From contig JAILFN010000069.1 of NCBI GenBank assembly GCA_024697545.1, positions 1 to 54,624 of the forward strand: a stretch of DNA of 54,624 nt, read 5' to 3'. A model generated the notes under the pieces. That model saw nothing but the letters and a program-made list of their open reading frames with translations. It did no database searches and had not been told where the DNA came from. Position 1 is the first letter of the stretch, and each line of letters starts with the position of its first letter. The DNA comes from Ruminococcus sp. Its GTDB lineage: Bacteria > Bacillota > Clostridia > Oscillospirales > Ruminococcaceae. Shown here one piece after another: positions 43,949 through 51,400 of the stretch. The translations under genes and the position numbers were made by a program.

Positions 43949-43977
43949 ATTTTATCATGCAATGCAGCTTTTGTCAA
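43949..43977 (-). promoter_or_regulatory. Promoter of ksgA
   Basis: On the minus strand TTGACA (43972-43977), a 17-bp spacer and TAAAAT (43949-43954). Confidence 0.75.
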
Positions 43978-43980
43978 TGT

Positions 43981-43996
43981 TATTTCCGCGGAAATA
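43981..43996. promoter_or_regulatory. Perfect 16-bp palindrome between ksgA and a divergent small gene
   Basis: TATTTCCGCGGAAATA is a perfect palindrome just upstream of the ksgA -35 box and about 85 bases before the plus-strand small gene. It is a candidate operator for a dimeric regulator. No regulator is adjacent. Confidence 0.5.
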
Positions 43997-44082
43997 CCCG
44001 ACGGGGAATAGAACTTTGCCTTGCGGGGAAAATATATATGCGTTTGTATGACGCTATTTTTATTGTGAGGTGATGAACTGTG

Positions 44083-44280
44083 ATGGGCAGGTGCGTAAAC
44101 GGCAGGGATCTTCCCATGAGCATGAGAGGAAAAGGCACGGCGGCGGCGTTTGCCGCCATGGACGCGGACGGGCGGCAGAAGCTTACGGATTCTATGAGCA
44201 AAAGCCTCCACGAAAATGAGACTGAGGAGATCCCCTATTCCACGGGAGACCGCCTTTATCCCGAGGGATATTACCTGTAA
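44083..44280 (+). CDS. Small protein of unknown function
   Basis: This 65-residue reading frame has ATG 44083 (or GTG 44080) after GAGGTGA. The composition is ordinary for this genome, while the surrounding sequence is AT-rich. The middle holds Met-Arg-Gly-Lys-Gly-Thr-Ala-Ala-Ala-Phe and an acidic Glu-Asn-Glu-Thr-Glu-Glu segment, and the end is rich in Tyr and Gly. There is no signal peptide or membrane helix. No family is recognised and no clear promoter is seen, so the call rests on ribosome site and composition. Confidence 0.5.
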   Translation: MGRCVNGRDLPMSMRGKGTAAAFAAMDADGRQKLTDSMSKSLHENETEEIPYSTGDRLYPEGYYL

Positions 44281-44349
44281 ATGGATATTTTTGTACAAAC
44301 TGAACAACTCTTCGTAATAATTATGTCACAAATTTTATATCAAAATCTG

Positions 44350-44378
44350 TTGAAATTCACTGCGGTATATAGTAAAAT
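44350..44378 (+). promoter_or_regulatory. Promoter of the pur operon
   Basis: TTGAAA (44350-44355), a 17-bp spacer and TAAAAT (44373-44378), giving a leader of about 115 nt before purE. Confidence 0.62.
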
Positions 44379-44393
44379 ATATAGTGTAAGACT

Positions 44394-44476
44394 GCATACG
44401 CGGCTTTGTTCGGGATTTTTTGTGCGGCAGGTCTTTACAGACTGCCGCTTTATTATTGCTACGGCACCGCGTCTGC
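44394..44476 (+). promoter_or_regulatory. Structured 5' leader of purE
   Basis: An outer helix GCA-x-ACGCGG (44394-44403) with CCGCGT-x-TGC (44467-44476) encloses an inner hairpin GCGGCAG/CTGCCGC (44424-44430 with 44442-44448). A T-rich stretch follows the inner hairpin. The fold ends 11 nt before the ribosome site region. It lacks the conserved cores of the purine riboswitch, so it is unassigned. It may be an attenuator or ligand-binding RNA. Confidence 0.45.
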
Positions 44477-44499
44477 TAATTGTTATATGGAGGAATAAT

Positions 44500-44994
44500 A
44501 TGAAAAAGGTCGCAGTAATAATGGGCTCAGACAGCGATTTTCCCGTAGTGAAGAACGCACTGACCGAGCTTAAAAAATATGGCGTGCCGTTTGAATGCAG
44601 GGTCATGAGCGCTCACCGCACTCCCGAGCTTGCAGCAGAGTTTGCAAAGAACGCAAAGGAAAACGGCTTCGGCGTTGTGATATGCGCTGCGGGAATGGCG
44701 GCTCACCTTGCCGGCGTTATCGCGGGCAACACTACGCTGCCTGTTATCGGCATACCGATAAAGTCTACCTTTGAGGGTCTTGACGCACTGCTGGCTACCG
44801 TCCAGATGCCGTCGGGGATACCCGTTGCAACCGTTGCCGTGAACGGTGCCAAGAACGCCGCAGTCCTTGCCATCGAGATGCTCGCACTTTCCGACGAAGG
44901 TCTTGCTTCAAAGCTTGAAGCGGCAAAGCGCGAAATGGTCGAGGGCGTTGTCGCAAAGGACAAGGCTCTTCAGGAGCAGATCGCGGCTCTTTAA
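44500..44994 (+). CDS. purE: 5-(carboxyamino)imidazole ribonucleotide mutase, class I PurE
   Basis: This 164-residue cytosolic enzyme moves the carboxyl group of N5-CAIR to C4, giving CAIR in purine synthesis. The motif Met-Gly-Ser-Asp-Ser-Asp-Phe-Pro near the start and Met-Ser-Ala-His-Arg-Thr-Pro are typical of class I PurE. I chose ATG 44500 with TGGAGG upstream; the longer open frame is leader. No purK is seen in the window. First gene of the pur operon. Confidence 0.97.
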   Translation: MKKVAVIMGSDSDFPVVKNALTELKKYGVPFECRVMSAHRTPELAAEFAKNAKENGFGVVICAAGMAAHLAGVIAGNTTLPVIGIPIKSTFEGLDALLATVQMPSGIPVATVAVNGAKNAAVLAIEMLALSDEGLASKLEAAKREMVEGVVAKDKALQEQIAAL

Positions 44995-45011
44995 GATACA
45001 GTATAACATAA

Positions 45012-45034
45012 CGGCAGCGCCCGGGGCACTGCCG
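45012..45034 (+). terminator. Hairpin after purE, weak terminator or processing site
   Basis: CGGCAG/CTGCCG (45012-45017 with 45029-45034) with an inner GCC/GGC pair. The T run after it is poor, so read-through into purM is expected. Confidence 0.4.
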
Positions 45035-45081
45035 CTTTGCTCGTTTATTGAGGGTGTGACAAACCGCAGCCTCTGAACAGA

Positions 45082-45103
45082 ACAGTACAAAAATATGTAC
45101 TGT
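45082..45103. promoter_or_regulatory. Dyad with GTACA-N6-TGTAC core before purM
   Basis: Arms ACAGTACA (45082-45089) and TGTACTGT (45096-45103) are perfect inverted repeats around six A/T bases. It sits 19 bases before the purM start, next to the ribosome site. The same core recurs after purD. Confidence 0.6.
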
Positions 45104-45122
45104 AAGAAAGGAATTATCATCA

Positions 45123-46157
45123 ATGAAAAGTTTTTCTGACAGCTACAAGGAAGCGGGCGTTGACGTTACCGCAGGTTACAGATCCGTTGAACTGATGAAG
45201 CAGTATGTCGCCCGCACCATGAACGCAGGCTGCATCAGCGGCATCGGCGGATTCGGCGGACTTTATGAGCTGGATCTCACAGGCATAAACCGCCCCGTAC
45301 TGGTGTCCGGTACAGACGGCGTGGGCACTAAGATAAAGATCGCTTTCCTGATGGATAAGCATGACACCGTCGGTATCGACTGCGTTGCTATGTGCGTCAA
45401 CGATATCATCTGCTGCGGCGCAAAGCCTCAGTTCTTCCTCGATTACATAGCCTGCGGCAAGAATATCCCCGAGAAGATCGCAGAGATCGTGTCGGGCGTT
45501 GCAGAGGGCTGCGTTCAGGCAGGCTGCGCTCTCATCGGCGGTGAGACCGCAGAGCATCCCGGTCTTATGCCCGAGGACGAGTATGACCTCGCAGGCTTCT
45601 CGGTAGGTATCGCAGACCGCGACAAGCTGATAAAGCCCGATACCCAGAAGGCAGGCGACGTTATGATCGCTATCGCTTCAAGCGGTGTTCACTCCAACGG
45701 CTTCTCGCTCGTGAGAAAGGTATTTACCGTAAACGAGCAGAACCTTGCAAGACACAACTCCGATCTTGGCGCACCCCTCGGAAGCGTGCTTCTCACTCCT
45801 ACCCGCATTTATGTCAAGCCGATCATGAGCCTTATCGAGCAGGTGACCGTTAAGAGCATCTCTCACATCACCGGCGGCGGCTTCTATGAGAATATCCCGA
45901 GATCTCTGCCCAAGGGTCTTTCCGCAAAGATCGCCCGCAGCGATGTTCAGGTACTTCCTATCTTCAACGTTATCATGGAGACAGGCAAGATCCCCGAGAG
46001 GGATATGTTCAACACCTTCAACATGGGCGTCGGCATGACCGTTGTTGTTGACAAGAATGATGCCGACAAGGCGGTAGAGATACTCAATGCAGCTGGCGAG
46101 ACCGCTTACGTTCTCGGTGAGCTTACCGAGAACGACGAGGGCGTTATCATCTGCTGA
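45123..46157 (+). CDS. purM: Phosphoribosylformylglycinamidine cyclo-ligase (AIR synthetase)
   Basis: This 344-residue ATP-dependent enzyme closes the imidazole ring to give AIR. It has [27 protein letters not shown], and [10 protein letters not shown], all PurM landmarks. Length is usual. Second gene of the pur operon. Confidence 0.98.
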   Translation: MKSFSDSYKEAGVDVTAGYRSVELMKQYVARTMNAGCISGIGGFGGLYELDLTGINRPVLVSGTDGVGTKIKIAFLMDKHDTVGIDCVAMCVNDIICCGAKPQFFLDYIACGKNIPEKIAEIVSGVAEGCVQAGCALIGGETAEHPGLMPEDEYDLAGFSVGIADRDKLIKPDTQKAGDVMIAIASSGVHSNGFSLVRKVFTVNEQNLARHNSDLGAPLGSVLLTPTRIYVKPIMSLIEQVTVKSISHITGGGFYENIPRSLPKGLSAKIARSDVQVLPIFNVIMETGKIPERDMFNTFNMGVGMTVVVDKNDADKAVEILNAAGETAYVLGELTENDEGVIIC

Positions 46158-46211
46158 CAGATAACTGTACAAAAATCAGGACTTGTTTGCAGTCTGTCGG
46201 AGGTGACCGCC

Positions 46212-46652
46212 GTGAATGTATCGCCCGAGCTTATCGGGAATTTTGTGATAGCACTTGGCATGCTCGTGATCTTCTATGTGCTTTTCGTTGCCACAGCAAA
46301 GCGCATGAAGAACAAACGATACGGAAAGGCTGAAGCCGTGGTGGGATCCATAAAGCTTCTGCCGAAAAGCGGCGGACCCGAAAAGAAGATCAAATGCCCA
46401 GTGATAACATTCAAGGCAAAGGATACCGATGTCACAACGCAGCTTTTTGATCTTGCCTGCGATGAAGATAAGGAATGCAGCCTTAAAGAGGGCGATACCG
46501 TTAAGATATTCTACGAACCAGGACGTCCCGACAGGGTATATCCCGAAGAGGACATGAAGCTTAAGAAGGGGTATCTCATCTTCGGGTTTGTTATTGGCTT
46601 TGTCGTTATCGCGATAGGCGTTTATCTTCACACCATTGATCTTTACAAGTGA
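46212..46652 (+). CDS. DUF3592-like membrane protein inside the pur operon
   Basis: This 146-residue protein starts at GTG 46212, 8 bases after GGAGG. Two transmembrane helices (about 8-28 and 122-142) flank a beta domain with Ala-Glu-Ala-Val-Val-Gly-Ser and Leu-Lys-Glu-Gly-Asp-Thr-Val-Lys-Ile-Phe-Tyr-Glu-Pro. This is the DUF3592 layout. There is no link to purine synthesis other than position: 54 bases after purM and 20 before purN. Function unknown. Confidence 0.82.
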   Translation: MNVSPELIGNFVIALGMLVIFYVLFVATAKRMKNKRYGKAEAVVGSIKLLPKSGGPEKKIKCPVITFKAKDTDVTTQLFDLACDEDKECSLKEGDTVKIFYEPGRPDRVYPEEDMKLKKGYLIFGFVIGFVVIAIGVYLHTIDLYK

Positions 46653-46672
46653 CCGGAAGGGATAGTATAAAC

Positions 46673-47296
46673 ATGAAAAATATATGCGTACTCGTTTCGG
46701 GCGGCGGAACGAATCTTCAGGCGCTCATCGACGCGCAGAATGAAGGCATCATCAAAGAGGGCAGGATAACCTGCGTCATATCCTCAAAGGAGGGCGTTTA
46801 TGCCCTTGAGCGTGCCGAAAAAAACGGCATAAAGACCCGCGTGATCCCGCGCAGGGAGTACCCTGATACCGCTTCATACACCCGCGCTGTTACAGATGCG
46901 CTGATCGAAGAAAAGGCGGACCTTGTGGTATACGCAGGATTTATGATAATTCTCGACGAGCAGGTTTTCGAGGCTTTCCCCTACAAGATGATGAACATAC
47001 ATCCTGCTCTGATACCAAGCTTCTGCGGCAAGGGCTTCTATGGTCTTCACGTTCATGAGGCGGCGCTTGAAAAGGGAGTTAAGATATCCGGCGCTACCGT
47101 TCATTTCGTAACGCCCGAGTGCGACGGCGGTCCTATCATCATGCAGGACACCGTGGCAGTAGAAAACAACGACACCCCCGAAACGCTCCAGAAGCGTATC
47201 ATGGAAAATGTTGAGTGGAAGATACTCCCGAAGGCGGTGGCACTCTTCTGCGAAGACAGGATAACCGTCAGGGACGGAAAGGCGTATGTTGACTGA
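46673..47296 (+). CDS. purN: Phosphoribosylglycinamide formyltransferase
   Basis: This 207-residue folate-dependent enzyme formylates GAR. It begins Val-Ser-Gly-Gly-Gly-Thr-Asn-Leu-Gln-Ala-Leu. The catalytic Asn and His lie in Asn-Ile-His-Pro-Ala-Leu-Ile-Pro-Ser-Phe, and the Asp in Glu-Cys-Asp-Gly-Gly-Pro-Ile. I chose ATG 46673, with GGAAGGG upstream. It uses the 10-formyl-THF pool, as does the AICAR enzyme downstream. Confidence 0.96.
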   Translation: MKNICVLVSGGGTNLQALIDAQNEGIIKEGRITCVISSKEGVYALERAEKNGIKTRVIPRREYPDTASYTRAVTDALIEEKADLVVYAGFMIILDEQVFEAFPYKMMNIHPALIPSFCGKGFYGLHVHEAALEKGVKISGATVHFVTPECDGGPIIMQDTVAVENNDTPETLQKRIMENVEWKILPKAVALFCEDRITVRDGKAYVD

Positions 47297-47401
47297 GGCA
47301 GCACCGCCCGAACGGCGGTAGGCTCTGCACGACGTTAAAGCCTGAAAACAGCAGACATACAATTATCATTTTCTGTTATCTATTTTTAGGAGGTAATCGA
47401 C

Positions 47402-48121
47402 ATGAAAACTCTTGACATCTATGAAGAACTGAAAAGCAACAGCTATCCCGGACGCGGAATAGTTATCGGCAAGTCTGCCAACGGCAGTAAGGCTGTTACC
47501 GCTTACTTCATCATGGGCAGAAGCGTAAACAGCCGCAACCGCGTGTTCACCGCTACCGATGACGGCATCAAGACCGAGGCGGCTGATCCTTCAAAGCTCT
47601 CCGATCCTCACCTTATCATATATTCCCCCGTCCGCAAGCTGGGCAACAAGACCATCGTTACCAACGGCGACCAGACGGATACTATCTATGAGCTGATGGA
47701 CAAGCAGCAGACCTTTGAGCAGTCGCTCCGCACCCGTGAGTATGAGGACGACGCTCCCAACTACACACCTCGCATCTCGGGCATCATGCACGTTGAGGGC
47801 GGCACATATAACTATGCTATGTCCATTCTGAAATCCGCAGACGGCGACCCCGCCTGCACCGAGCGTTTCACCTATTCCTACACCTCACCTCTTGCAGGCA
47901 TAGGACACTTTATCCACACCTACATGGGCGACGGCTCTCCGCTGCCTTCCTTTGAGGGCGAGCCCAAAAAGGTAGCTATCCCCAATGATATCGAGGAGTT
48001 CACCAACGGGCTCTGGAACGCGCTGAACGAGGACAACAAGGTATCGCTGTTCGTAAGATTTATCGACATCGCAACAGGCGAGGAGCAGACTAAGATCGTT
48101 AACAAGTTTGAGAAGGTCTGA
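47402..48121 (+). CDS. IMP cyclohydrolase, PurO-type
   Basis: This 239-residue protein belongs to the IMP cyclohydrolase family first known from archaea (PurO, Pfam IMP_cyclohyd). The N-terminus Tyr-Pro-Gly-Arg-Gly-Ile-Val-Ile-Gly and the block Tyr-Phe-Ile-Met-Gly-Arg-Ser-x-Asn-Ser-Arg-Asn-Arg-Val-Phe are family-like. It would close FAICAR to IMP, the last step, which is normally done by the N-domain of PurH. That domain is absent from the next gene. Assignment rests on sequence style plus this complementary context. Confidence 0.82.
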   Translation: MKTLDIYEELKSNSYPGRGIVIGKSANGSKAVTAYFIMGRSVNSRNRVFTATDDGIKTEAADPSKLSDPHLIIYSPVRKLGNKTIVTNGDQTDTIYELMDKQQTFEQSLRTREYEDDAPNYTPRISGIMHVEGGTYNYAMSILKSADGDPACTERFTYSYTSPLAGIGHFIHTYMGDGSPLPSFEGEPKKVAIPNDIEEFTNGLWNALNEDNKVSLFVRFIDIATGEEQTKIVNKFEKV

Positions 48122-48265
48122 CCGCCATTCGGCACCTGACCTGCGGATCTTATTTAAAACCTAAACATTGTTCTATACAAGTGCTGCTGTCCGCGATGAC
48201 TGTATCTCCCGACGGTGATATCCGAACGGGCGGCTGCGCTGACATAATACAGGAGGATAATAAAA

Positions 48266-49447
48266 ATGGCAAACGAAATGTTATTGAAATACGGCTGCAA
48301 CCCCAATCAGAAGCCGTCCAGAGTTTTTATGGAGGACGGCAGTGATCTGCCTATAACCGTGCTCAACGGCAAGCCCGGCTACATCAACCTGCTTGACGCA
48401 TTCAACGGCTGGCAGCTGGTGAGCGAGCTCAAGAGGATAACGGGTCTTCCCGCGGCTACCTCCTTCAAGCACGTTTCCCCCGCGGGCGCTGCTGTCGGCA
48501 AGCCCCTTTCCGATACCCTCAAGAAGATCTACTGGGTAGACGATCTCGGCGAGCTTTCTCCCCTTGCCTGTGCATATGCAAGAGCAAGAGGTGCTGACAG
48601 AATGTCCAGCTACGGCGACTTCATCGCACTTTCCGATGTCTGTGATGTTCCCACCGCAAAGATGATCCAGCGCGAGGTGTCCGACGGCGTTATCGCTCCC
48701 GGATATACAGATGAAGCTCTTGAGATACTCAAGTCCAAGAGAAAGGGTACATACAACATCATTCAGATGGATGAGAGCTACAAGCCCGATCCCACAGAGC
48801 GCAAGCAGGTGTTCGGCGTTACCTTTGAGCAGGGAAGACAGGAGCTGCTTATCGACAACGATATGCTCGCAAACGTTGTGACCGAGAACAAGGATATCCC
48901 CGATGACAAGAAGATGGATCTTCTTATCTCGCTCATCACTTTAAAGTATACTCAGTCCAACTCGGTATGCTATGTAAAGGACGGACAGGCTATCGGTATC
49001 GGCGCAGGTCAGCAGTCGAGGATACACTGCACACGCCTTGCAGGTCAGAAGGCTGACAACTGGTGGCTGAGACAGTCCCCGCAGGTAATGGGTCTTCAGT
49101 TCAAGGACGATATCCGCCGCGCAGACCGCGATAATGCCATCGACGTTTATATCGGCGATGAGTATGAGGACGTTCTCGCAGAAGGCACATGGCAGAACAT
49201 CTTCAAGGTAAAGCCCGAGGTATTCACCCGTGAGGAAAAGAAGGCATGGCTCGCAAAGAACACCGACGTAGCACTCGGCTCCGATGCGTTCTTCCCCTTC
49301 GGCGATAACATCGAACGCGCTTACAAGTCGGGCGTTAAGTACATCGCAGAGCCGGGCGGCTCTATCCGCGATGACAACGTTATAGAGACCTGCAACAAGT
49401 ACGGTATGGCTATGGCATTTACCGGTATCAGACTTTTCCATCACTGA
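48266..49447 (+). CDS. Stand-alone AICAR formyltransferase (PurH C-domain-like)
   Basis: This 393-residue protein matches only the AICAR transformylase half of PurH. The catalytic Lys-His is in Ser-Phe-Lys-His-Val-Ser-Pro-Ala-Gly. Gln-Ser-Asn-Ser-Val-Cys-Tyr-Val-Lys and Gly-Ala-Gly-Gln-Gln-Ser-Arg are present, and the end holds Ser-Asp-Ala-Phe-Phe-Pro-Phe and Gly-Gly-Ser-Ile-Arg-Asp. Canonical PurH is about 510-530 residues with an N-terminal IMP cyclohydrolase domain, which is absent. The upstream PurO-type gene supplies that step. Confidence 0.9.
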   Translation: MANEMLLKYGCNPNQKPSRVFMEDGSDLPITVLNGKPGYINLLDAFNGWQLVSELKRITGLPAATSFKHVSPAGAAVGKPLSDTLKKIYWVDDLGELSPLACAYARARGADRMSSYGDFIALSDVCDVPTAKMIQREVSDGVIAPGYTDEALEILKSKRKGTYNIIQMDESYKPDPTERKQVFGVTFEQGRQELLIDNDMLANVVTENKDIPDDKKMDLLISLITLKYTQSNSVCYVKDGQAIGIGAGQQSRIHCTRLAGQKADNWWLRQSPQVMGLQFKDDIRRADRDNAIDVYIGDEYEDVLAEGTWQNIFKVKPEVFTREEKKAWLAKNTDVALGSDAFFPFGDNIERAYKSGVKYIAEPGGSIRDDNVIETCNKYGMAMAFTGIRLFHH

Positions 49448-49486
49448 TATCGGTTAAATAAACTAAATGAAAAGGAGAACAAAAAA

Positions 49487-50356
49487 ATGAAAGAGATCAA
49501 CAAGAGATTATTCGGAGCAGGTATGGCGGCAGTGATGCTTGCAAGCGGCGCGGCAGTTCCCGCATCGGCAGAAGGCGTTCAGCAGCAGGCAGTGGTATCT
49601 TCCGCGTATACAGAGCAGCTCGGCAAGCTTTCAAAGCCGAAGATCGTTGCTACCAAGAAGGGTCCTTCCGCTGTTAAGCTTACCTGGAAGAAGGTAAACA
49701 AGGCAACAGGCTATAAGGTATTCATGAAGACCAAGACAGGCTGGAAGTGCAAGGCAGTGGTAAAGGGCGGCGGCAAGCTCTCCGCAAAGGTGCAGGGTCT
49801 TGATTCAAGGACCGAGTATTCCTTCAAGGTGCAGGCTTACAAGAAGAGCAAGGGCAAGACATATTACAGCTCATTCAGCGCTCCCGTTGCAGTTACCACC
49901 GCTTACGGCCTCGGAAAGAACAATTACACCTGTAAGTTCTATGATATGAGATTCTCTTCCAAGAAGTGGGATAGCGAAGAGCTCGGCGAGGGCGGCCTGG
50001 TTCTATCCTATAAGGGCGATGAGAACATACCGGCATACAGCGTCGGTATTATGATGGCGGCTGCCATTAAGCCCGCGGAATACGATGGCATGACCATCGA
50101 AGAATTTATGGAGAGCGAAGAGGTACAGAAGGAGCTCGCTGAAGATCCCTCCGTTACTTTTGAAGGCTATATCAACCTCGACGGCAAGAAATTCGCTATT
50201 ATAGACATGACTGACGAGGACAACGCAGTTATCCGTCAGTTACTGGGCTTTACAAAGAAGAGCATTTATTCTGTCCTTGCTCCATATAGCAAGGATAACG
50301 CCTATGGGAACAAAGTCCTTATGAACCAGCTCAAGAAGATAGATATCAAGAAGTAA
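49487..50356 (+). CDS. Secreted FnIII-domain protein inside the pur operon
   Basis: This 289-residue protein has a signal peptide (cleavage after Ala-Ser-Ala near residue 28) and an FnIII-like domain at about 48-138 (Val-Lys-Leu-Thr-Trp-Lys-Lys, Gly-Tyr-Lys-Val). A C-terminal domain of about 150 residues resembles that of the next gene's product (Tyr-x-Gly-Met-Thr-x-Glu-x-Phe near the middle; ending with a Met-Asn-Gln-Leu-Lys-Lys-Ile helix). Ribosome site AAAGGAG. Only 11 bases separate it from the lipoprotein. Function unknown. Confidence 0.83.
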   Translation: MKEINKRLFGAGMAAVMLASGAAVPASAEGVQQQAVVSSAYTEQLGKLSKPKIVATKKGPSAVKLTWKKVNKATGYKVFMKTKTGWKCKAVVKGGGKLSAKVQGLDSRTEYSFKVQAYKKSKGKTYYSSFSAPVAVTTAYGLGKNNYTCKFYDMRFSSKKWDSEELGEGGLVLSYKGDENIPAYSVGIMMAAAIKPAEYDGMTIEEFMESEEVQKELAEDPSVTFEGYINLDGKKFAIIDMTDEDNAVIRQLLGFTKKSIYSVLAPYSKDNAYGNKVLMNQLKKIDIKK

Positions 50357-50367
50357 GGATCGACATA

Positions 50368-51384
50368 ATGTTAAAGATGCGAAATATAGTGTCGGCTATG
50401 CTCGCGGCGGTGATGCTCATGAGCGTTACCGCCTGCGGCAGCAAGGATAGCAAGGAAAGCAGCAAGGCAGAGACCACCACGGCTGCCGGGACAACGTCTG
50501 CAACTAAGGCAGAGGAACAGCAGACAAATACCGAATCTGACCAGAAAAACATAATCGCTACAAGTTCAAAAGACATTAGTGATATAGATGTCAGTTTTTT
50601 GGATAGTGTAACAAATGATGTTACTGGTAATTGGCAATGCTTAATCATCAATTCAAAGATTGATTTCTTTGATTATGCTTTGTCCATCTATAATACGTAT
50701 TATGAAGAATCAAAAGTATTGATTGTAGAAGATATTCCTGATGAAAAAAGCGTGAATTTTTCGCAAATAGATAGTAATACAGTTGAATTTGTTATTCATG
50801 AATATGTTGATGGTGAAGAAAAAGATGCAAATTCGATGGTAGCAGGTTCAGTTATAGGTCAATACTGGCTGTATTTGGATAGTGGTGAAATTGAGGACAT
50901 ATTAAACAATTCAAATAAGACTCCGGGAACCTATTCTGACGGCACATTTGACTGCGAATATTATTCCGTTACCGTTGATGAGAGCAAATGGGGCTACACC
51001 GAAGGCTCGGATATGGACTGCCTGTTCAACTACATCGGCAAGCCCGATGATGATGTTTACAGCGCTTCATCCCTCAATGTCGCTTCATTCACCGAGGACA
51101 CGATGGAGGGCATGACGGTTGATGATTATGCCGATCAGATAATCGCGGCATATAAGGATTCCGAGGGCTATGAGGTATCCAAAAAGAATGCAGAGCTTGA
51201 CGGTCAGGAGGGCATTGAGATCACCATCAATTTCCCGATGGGCGAGAGCCGTATGACCATAAAGCAGCTGATAGCTATCAGGAACGGCGCGGTAATTGCA
51301 GTAAGCTACGGCGCAATGGATGATATCTACAAGAAAATGCAAAAGCAGTTCGATGAAGTTATCGGCGGCATTAAACTCAAATAA
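50368..51384 (+). CDS. Lipoprotein with mosaic middle segment
   Basis: This 338-residue protein has a lipoprotein signal (Val-Thr-Ala-Cys, cleaved before Cys near residue 19), then a Ser/Thr/Lys/Glu linker. A central region (about 55-185) is encoded by roughly 400 bases of about 25-38% GC, and the C-terminal domain (about 190-338) is encoded at about 50% GC. Ser-Val-Thr-Val-Asp-Glu-Ser-Lys-Trp and Glu-Gly-Met-Thr-Val-Asp-Asp-Tyr-Ala resemble the C-terminal domain of the preceding protein. The frame is intact. The AT-rich patch suggests recombination with foreign DNA. Function unknown. Confidence 0.85.
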   Translation: MLKMRNIVSAMLAAVMLMSVTACGSKDSKESSKAETTTAAGTTSATKAEEQQTNTESDQKNIIATSSKDISDIDVSFLDSVTNDVTGNWQCLIINSKIDFFDYALSIYNTYYEESKVLIVEDIPDEKSVNFSQIDSNTVEFVIHEYVDGEEKDANSMVAGSVIGQYWLYLDSGEIEDILNNSNKTPGTYSDGTFDCEYYSVTVDESKWGYTEGSDMDCLFNYIGKPDDDVYSASSLNVASFTEDTMEGMTVDDYADQIIAAYKDSEGYEVSKKNAELDGQEGIEITINFPMGESRMTIKQLIAIRNGAVIAVSYGAMDDIYKKMQKQFDEVIGGIKLK

Positions 51385-51400
51385 CAAAGGAGAAACTGTT

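Noticed and set aside
44380..44499. Purine (guanine/adenine) riboswitch before purE
   Set aside because: The conserved core bases of that riboswitch and its three-way junction are not present; the fold seen is different.
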